Assembly (NCBI RefSeq): GCF_030268005.1
Contig: NZ_BRZC01000003.1
Coordinates: 186,001-250,000 of the forward strand
Source: Microbacterium arabinogalactanolyticum
GTDB lineage: Bacteria > Actinomycetota > Actinomycetes > Actinomycetales > Microbacteriaceae
Length of the DNA stretch: 64,000 nucleotides
Reading direction: 5' to 3'
The notes under the pieces were generated by a model, which ran no database searches, was not told the DNA's origin, and was given only the letters and a program-made list of their open reading frames with translations. The translations under genes were made by a program, and so were the position numbers. Below, in pieces: positions 59,771 to 64,000 of this stretch. Position 1 is the stretch's first letter. The number at the start of each line of letters is the position of its first letter.

Positions 59771-59843
59771 CGGAGGACTTCTCCGTGAGGGGAGGAGGAT
59801 GGGCATGGCATCCTCCTCCCCTCTGTGCGTTCTCCTCCCGAAC
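59771..59843 (+). repeat. Structured intergenic repeat, copy B (pair of 7060-7132)
   Basis: GGAGGACTTCTCCGTGA starts a copy of the 7060-7132 element, with GGGGAGGAGGAT (59789-59800) and its exact complement (59810-59821) as a perfect 12-bp inner stem, then GTTCTCCTCCCGAAC at the end. In this copy the inner stem is perfect while the outer one is decayed. It precedes the gnd gene. Confidence 0.6.
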
Positions 59844-59894
59844 CCGCGCCGCAGGGAGGATGATGGGAAGGCTGGAACGACGCGAGGAGAAGAC

Positions 59895-60950
59895 ATGCAG
59901 CTGGGAATGATCGGACTCGGCCGGATGGGCGCGAACATCGTGCGCCGACTGATGAAGGACGGCCACGAATGCGTGGCCTACGACGTGAATCAGGATGCCG
60001 TGGCTGCGCTCGCCGCGGAGGGTGCGACCGGGGCATCCGATCTGAAGGACTTCGCAGCCAAGCTGCAGACCCCGCGCGTCGTGTGGATGATGGTTCCCGC
60101 CTCGCTGACCGGCAAGGTCGTCGACCAGATCGCCGAGGTGCTCGAGCCCGGTGACATCCTGATCGACGGCGGCAACTCGAACTACCGCGACGACGTGCGT
60201 CGCGCCAAGGCGCTGCGCGAGAAGGGCATCGAGTACGTCGACGCCGGCACCAGCGGCGGCGTGTTCGGCCTGGAGCGCGGGTACTGCCTGATGGTCGGCG
60301 GGTCGGATGCTGCGGTGAACCACATCGAGCCGCTGCTGAAGACCATCGCGCCGGGCGTCGGCGAGATCGAGCGCACCCCGGGTCGCACCGGCGAGCTCAC
60401 CCCCGAGGAGCAGGGCTACCTGCACTGCGGCCCGTCGGGCGCCGGGCACTTCGTGAAGATGGTGCACAACGGCATCGAGTACGGCATCATGGCGTCGATC
60501 GCCGAGGGCCTGAACATCCTCAAGAACGCGGATGCCGGTGTGCGCGAGGCCGAGCACTCCGCCGAGATCGCCCCGATGGAGGAGCCGGAGTACTACCAGT
60601 TCCCCATCGACACCGCGAAGGTCACCGAGCTGTGGCGCCGCGGTTCGGTGATCTCGTCGTGGCTGCTGGATCTGACCGCGACCGCGCTGAACGAGAACCC
60701 CTCGCTCGACGGACTCGCCGGTCGTGTCTCCGACTCGGGTGAGGGCCGCTGGACGGTCAAGGCCGCGGTCGACGTGGGCGTGCCCGTGCCCGTGCTCGCC
60801 GCATCCCTGTTCGAGCGCTTCGCCTCGCGTGACGAGGACCAGTTCGCCAACCAGGTGCTCTCCGCGATGCGCCTGCAGTTCGGCGGCCACAAGGAGCTGC
60901 CCGCGGGCGACTCGCTGGAGGCCGGCGGACGCAAGTCCGAGGTCGGCTGA
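59895..60950 (+). CDS. gnd: 6-phosphogluconate dehydrogenase, decarboxylating (short NAD-type)
   Basis: 351 aa, about 120 shorter than the E. coli enzyme and in the range of GndA/YqeC-type forms. Reaction: 6-phosphogluconate to ribulose-5-phosphate, CO2 and NAD(P)H. MQLGMIGLGRMGANIVRRLM is the Rossmann part; LIDGGNSNYRDDVRR, DAGTSGGVFGLERGYC and CGPSGAGHFVKMVHNGIEYG with Lys188 are the substrate motifs. AGGAGAAGAC precedes the ATG. The gene stands alone, between a repeat and a terminator. Confidence 0.92.
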   Translation: MQLGMIGLGRMGANIVRRLMKDGHECVAYDVNQDAVAALAAEGATGASDLKDFAAKLQTPRVVWMMVPASLTGKVVDQIAEVLEPGDILIDGGNSNYRDDVRRAKALREKGIEYVDAGTSGGVFGLERGYCLMVGGSDAAVNHIEPLLKTIAPGVGEIERTPGRTGELTPEEQGYLHCGPSGAGHFVKMVHNGIEYGIMASIAEGLNILKNADAGVREAEHSAEIAPMEEPEYYQFPIDTAKVTELWRRGSVISSWLLDLTATALNENPSLDGLAGRVSDSGEGRWTVKAAVDVGVPVPVLAASLFERFASRDEDQFANQVLSAMRLQFGGHKELPAGDSLEAGGRKSEVG

Positions 60951-60968
60951 GCGCACCTGCAGAGACGG

Positions 60969-61007
60969 CGAGGGCCCGGCATCCGTCGATCGGATGCCGG
61001 GCCCTCG
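60969..61007. terminator. Bidirectional hairpin terminator after gnd
   Basis: A perfect 17-bp inverted repeat (left arm CGAGGGCCCGGCATCCG at 60969-60985, right arm at 60991-61007) with a 5-base loop. It lies between gnd and the convergent cupin gene. Confidence 0.8.
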
Positions 61008-61026
61008 TGTGCGAGCCTGGGGCGGG

Positions 61027-61347
61027 CTATTCCAGCCACTCGGTGATGAATCGCTCGCTCGCATGCACGTGAGTGGCCTCGTAGCCGCCGTCGAGCACCT
61101 CGAAGCGATGCGACACGAGAGCCGGGACCACCAGGATCTGGCCGCCGACCCCGATGAGCTGCTCCTCGCCGACGGTGAACAGGGCGCTCCCGCGATGGAT
61201 GATGAACGTCTCGGCGTACGGATGCCGGTGCAGCCGGGGCCCGCCGCCCGCCGTGGTGGCGTACTCGCGGATGATGCTGACGGGCGAGCCGATCAGATGG
61301 CCCTCGATGTTCGCGTCGTGGGCGACGTCGGCGATCTGGATGGTCAT
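61027..61347 (-). CDS. Cupin-domain protein
   Basis: 106 aa. HRHPYAETFIIHRGSALFTV is the first cupin motif with His and Glu metal ligands, and HVHASERFITEWLE comes near the C-terminus with further His. Reaction not known; small cupins range from isomerases to ligand-binding regulators. Start at 61347, behind GGAGGCACC. Monocistronic, 90 bases upstream on the same strand of small membrane-protein genes. Confidence 0.85.
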   Translation of the reverse strand: MTIQIADVAHDANIEGHLIGSPVSIIREYATTAGGGPRLHRHPYAETFIIHRGSALFTVGEEQLIGVGGQILVVPALVSHRFEVLDGGYEATHVHASERFITEWLE

Positions 61348-61437
61348 GGTGCCTCCGTTCCCGGCCGAGGCTACGCCCTTCAGGGGCGAAGGTGAACGGC
61401 ATCCGCGACCGGCCTCGGGTCCTGCGGGCATCCGACG

Positions 61438-61674
61438 CTAGTCGTCGTCGACGGGCGTCTCCCGGGGGTCCTCCAGCGGCTCCTTCGGGCCCGTGAAGAA
61501 CAGCAGCGTACCGGCGATCAGCACGAGCACGCCGATCGAGATGCCGATCGGCGCGAAGGCCTGTGCACCGGGGGTGCCGGATGCCAGGGGCAGCAGGGCG
61601 GGCAGCGTCAGCATCACGCCGAGCGCCCAGAGCACGATCGCGGTGCTCTTGTAGGGTCGCTTGCGTCTGGTCAT
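61438..61674 (-). CDS. Small two-helix membrane protein
   Basis: 78 aa. Two hydrophobic segments (about 11-33 and 40-61), basic start RRKRPYKS and acidic tail PLEDPRETPVDDD. No family recognised. Seven bases separate it from the following small membrane protein gene; both trail the purL gene and probably share its transcript. Confidence 0.7.
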   Translation of the reverse strand: MTRRKRPYKSTAIVLWALGVMLTLPALLPLASGTPGAQAFAPIGISIGVLVLIAGTLLFFTGPKEPLEDPRETPVDDD

Positions 61675-61681
61675 CGCAGTC

Positions 61682-61819
61682 TCAGCCGAGCAGCAGCGTC
61701 AGGGCGGTCGCGCCACCGCCGCCGACGATGAGCGCGACGATGGTCACCCAGGCGACCAGGCGGATGCGGCGGTTACGGCGCTCGCCGAGATCGCCGTAGT
61801 CCTCGTCGGTGCGGTTCAT
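61682..61819 (-). CDS. Very small single-helix membrane protein
   Basis: 45 aa. The sequence starts MNRTDEDYGDLGERRNRRIR and ends in one hydrophobic helix (LVAWVTIVALIVGGGGATAL). Too short for a family call. It starts eight bases after the purL stop. Confidence 0.6.
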   Translation of the reverse strand: MNRTDEDYGDLGERRNRRIRLVAWVTIVALIVGGGGATALTLLLG

Positions 61820-61827
61820 CGTGCCCG

Positions 61828-64000
61828 TCACACGGCCGCCGGCTCGGTGACCGTCGGTCCGAAGACCGCCGGCAGGGTCGCCTTCGAGGCCTCGCGCAGC
61901 TCGGCGACGGTCGCGGTGAACACGTCCTGCACCTCGAGCGCGGGCTCGGAGTCGGTGACGCCGATGCGCAGCACCGGGTAGCCGCGACCCTCGCACAGCC
62001 CGCGGAACTTCACGTCGTCCTCGCGGGGCACGGTCACGATCACGCGGCCGGTCGACTCGGAGAACAGTGCGGATGCGGCATCCACGCCGTCGCGCTCCAT
62101 GAGCTCGGTCAGCCAGACGCGGGCGCCCACGCCGAAGCGCATCACGCCCTCGGCGAGGGCCTGGCCCAGGCCGCCCTCGGAGAGGTCGTGCGCGGACGAG
62201 ATCAGCCACTCGTCGCGGGCGGCGGAGATGAGACCGGCGAGGTCCTTCTCGCGCGCCAGGTTGACCTTCGGCGGGAGACCGCCGAGGTGGTCGTGCACGA
62301 CGTCAGCCCAGGCCGAACCGGACAGCTCAGTCGAGGTGGTGCCGAGGAGGTAGATGTTCTGCCCCTCGTCCTGCCAGCCCGACGGGATGCGGCGGGAGAC
62401 GTCCTCGATGATGCCCATCACGCCCACAAGCGGGGTGGGGTGGATCGGCACGTCGCCGGTCTGGTTGTAGAACGAGACGTTGCCGCCGGTCACGGGGGTG
62501 CCCAGCTCGTAGCATCCGTCGGCCAGGCCGTCGACGGTCTGCCCGAACTGCCACATGACCTCGGGGTTCTCGGGGGAGCCGAAGTTGAGGCAGTCGGTGA
62601 TGGCGGTGGGGTTCGCGCCGGTGACGGCGACGTTGCGGTACGCCTCGGCCAGGGCCAGCTGCGCGCCCGCGTAGGGGTCGAGCTGGCAGTAGCGGCCGTT
62701 GGCGTCGGTGGCGATCGCGAAGCCCAGGCCGGACTCCTCGTCGACGCGCATCATGCCGGCGTCGTCGGGGAAGGCGAGGGCGGTGTTGCCGCCGACGTAG
62801 TAGTCGTACTGGTTGGTGATCCAGCTGGTGTCGGCCAGGTTCGGCGAGCCGAGGATCTTGAAGAACTGCTCGCGCAGGGTCGCGGCGTCATCCGAACGGG
62901 GCAGCAGCTCCGCGGCATCCGCCTGCAGCGCGTCGATCCACGTCGGGTAGGCGACCGGGCGGTCGTAGACCGGGCCGTCGACCGCGACGGTGGACGGGTC
63001 GACGTCGACGATGCGCTCGCCCTGCCAGTCGATGACGAGGCGTCCGTCTCCGGTGACCTCGCCGAGCACGCTGGTCTCGACCTCCCACTTGTGCACGACG
63101 GCCATGAAGGCGTCGAGCTTCTCGGGGGCGACGATCGCCATCATCCGCTCCTGCGACTCTGACATGAGGATCTCCTCAGCGGTCAGGGTGGGGTCGCGCA
63201 GCAGCACGTTGTCGAGCGAGACGCGCATGCCCGAGTTGCCGTTGGCGGCCAGCTCGCTGGTGGCGCACGAGATGCCGGCGGCGCCGAGGTCCTGGATGGC
63301 CTCGACCAGCTCGCCCTTGTACAGCTCCAGGCAGCACTCGATGAGCACCTTCTCGGCGAACGGGTCGCCGACCTGCACGGCCGGACGCTTCGTGGGTCCG
63401 CCGTCGTCGAAGGAGTCGGATGCCAGGATGCTGGCACCGCCGATGCCGTCGCCGCCGGTGCGGGCGCCGAACAGCACGACCAGGTTGCCGACGCCGGTGG
63501 CGTTGGCGAGCTTGAGGTCCTCGTGGCGGAGCACGCCGACGGCGAGCGCGTTGACGAGCGGGTTGGCCTGGTAGACGGCGTCGAAGACCGTCTCGCCGCC
63601 GATGTTCGGCAGGCCGAGGCAGTTGCCGTAGAAGCTGATGCCGGCGGTCACGCCGTGCACGACGCGCGGCGTGTCGGGGTGGTCGATGGCGCCGAAGCGC
63701 AGGGCATCCATGACTGCGACGGGGCGGGCGCCCATCGAGATGATGTCGCGGACGATGCCGCCGATGCCGGTCGCCGCACCCTGGAAGGGCTCGATGAAGG
63801 AGGGGTGGTTGTGCGACTCGGCCTTGAAGGTGACCGCCCAACCCTCGCCCACGTCGACGACGCCGGCGTTCTGGCCCATGCCGACCATGAGGCGCTGCTT
63901 CATCTCGTCGGAGACCTTCTGGCCGAAGCGGCGCAGGTAGTTCTTGGACGACTTGTAGGAGCAGTGCTCCGACCACATCACGGAGTACATCGCCAGCTCG
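61828..64000 (-). CDS. purL: Phosphoribosylformylglycinamidine synthase subunit PurL (5' end beyond the window)
   Basis: Only the C-terminal 724 residues are present; the reading frame is open to the right edge ([20 protein letters not shown] starts it), so the start lies to the right. PurL makes formylglycinamidine ribotide from FGAR, ATP and glutamine-derived ammonia. [20 protein letters not shown] is the ATP-domain motif, [20 protein letters not shown] and [13 protein letters not shown] follow. The two tiny membrane proteins downstream on the same strand may be co-transcribed. Confidence 0.95.
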   Translation of the reverse strand, partial: ELAMYSVMWSEHCSYKSSKNYLRRFGQKVSDEMKQRLMVGMGQNAGVVDVGEGWAVTFKAESHNHPSFIEPFQGAATGIGGIVRDIISMGARPVAVMDALRFGAIDHPDTPRVVHGVTAGISFYGNCLGLPNIGGETVFDAVYQANPLVNALAVGVLRHEDLKLANATGVGNLVVLFGARTGGDGIGGASILASDSFDDGGPTKRPAVQVGDPFAEKVLIECCLELYKGELVEAIQDLGAAGISCATSELAANGNSGMRVSLDNVLLRDPTLTAEEILMSESQERMMAIVAPEKLDAFMAVVHKWEVETSVLGEVTGDGRLVIDWQGERIVDVDPSTVAVDGPVYDRPVAYPTWIDALQADAAELLPRSDDAATLREQFFKILGSPNLADTSWITNQYDYYVGGNTALAFPDDAGMMRVDEESGLGFAIATDANGRYCQLDPYAGAQLALAEAYRNVAVTGANPTAITDCLNFGSPENPEVMWQFGQTVDGLADGCYELGTPVTGGNVSFYNQTGDVPIHPTPLVGVMGIIEDVSRRIPSGWQDEGQNIYLLGTTSTELSGSAWADVVHDHLGGLPPKVNLAREKDLAGLISAARDEWLISSAHDLSEGGLGQALAEGVMRFGVGARVWLTELMERDGVDAASALFSESTGRVIVTVPREDDVKFRGLCEGRGYPVLRIGVTDSEPALEVQDVFTATVAELREASKATLPAVFGPTVTEPAAV

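Overview
The window is a high-GC (about 70% by eye) actinobacterial chromosome segment. It is dense, mostly operonic, and has no gap without a gene longer than about 270 bases. GC-biased codon use, very frequent GGATGCC/GGCATCC words, several apparently leaderless starts (TAGGCT or TANNNT about 6-9 nt before ATG/GTG), DUF2871, a CsoR/CstR operon and the carbohydrate gene repertoire point to Microbacteriaceae, most likely Microbacterium. The genus is an inference from style and gene content; no 16S or phylogenetic marker is in the window. I see no tRNA, rRNA, CRISPR array, insertion sequence or prophage.

Layout. (1) 0.2-3.4 kb: glycine-betaine/proline-betaine ABC importer (ATPase with C-terminal CBS region, permease, lipoprotein). 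(2) 3.5-7.0 kb: lipase-maturation-factor-like membrane protein carrying two in-frame palindromic repeats, a Gfo/Idh/MocA dehydrogenase, and a membrane-anchored coiled-coil protein. (3) 7.2-11.8 kb: MMPL exporter overlapping a NarL-type sensor kinase and response regulator, then DUF2871. (4) 11.8-14.0 kb: persulfide/CoA-disulfide stress operon with a perfect CsoR-type operator, a 54-aa Cys/His-rich protein, a CoA-disulfide reductase-rhodanese fusion and a CstR-like repressor. (5) 14.0-18.4 kb: FAD monooxygenase, F420-reductase-like protein and MHS-type transporter, divergent from a LysR regulator (aromatic acid use is inferred). (6) 18.4-25.8 kb: GntR/UTRA regulator divergent from an amidohydrolase and a complete peptide-type ABC importer with a double ATPase. 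(7) 25.8-30.4 kb: GH3 glycosidase and MFS transporter under a TetR regulator, then an SGNH esterase.

(8) 30.4-54.2 kb is a large carbohydrate-acid and amino-sugar catabolic region. It holds ManD-type mannonate dehydratase with an UxuR-like GntR regulator; NagA/NagB; a LacI regulator with two matched operators; two Gfo/Idh/MocA dehydrogenases; a first sugar ABC importer and a fructuronate-reductase-like enzyme; a 2-hydroxyacid dehydrogenase; a second sugar ABC importer coupled to a tyrosine-phosphatase-like protein, a GH29 fucosidase and a Tat-exported PL6 lyase; a second LacI gene with a second fructuronate-reductase-like enzyme; and UxaC. Together UxaC, UxuB-like enzymes and ManD would take D-glucuronate to 2-keto-3-deoxygluconate, while NagA/NagB would feed amino sugars to fructose-6-phosphate. 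PL6 plus GH29 suggests a uronate-containing, possibly fucosylated, polysaccharide as the external substrate. Four TGGCAA-N4-TTGCCA palindromes frame the second half of this region, two of them at gene 3' ends.

(9) 54.2-64 kb: a DksA/TraR-like zinc-finger gene coupled to a membrane protein, another unknown membrane protein, a second TetR-GH3 module, a short-type 6-phosphogluconate dehydrogenase, a cupin, two tiny membrane proteins and the 3' part of purL, which runs off the right edge. Structured intergenic repeats (7.06/59.77 kb pair, 5.05 kb, 50.1 kb, 54.3 kb) are the least explained content of the window.
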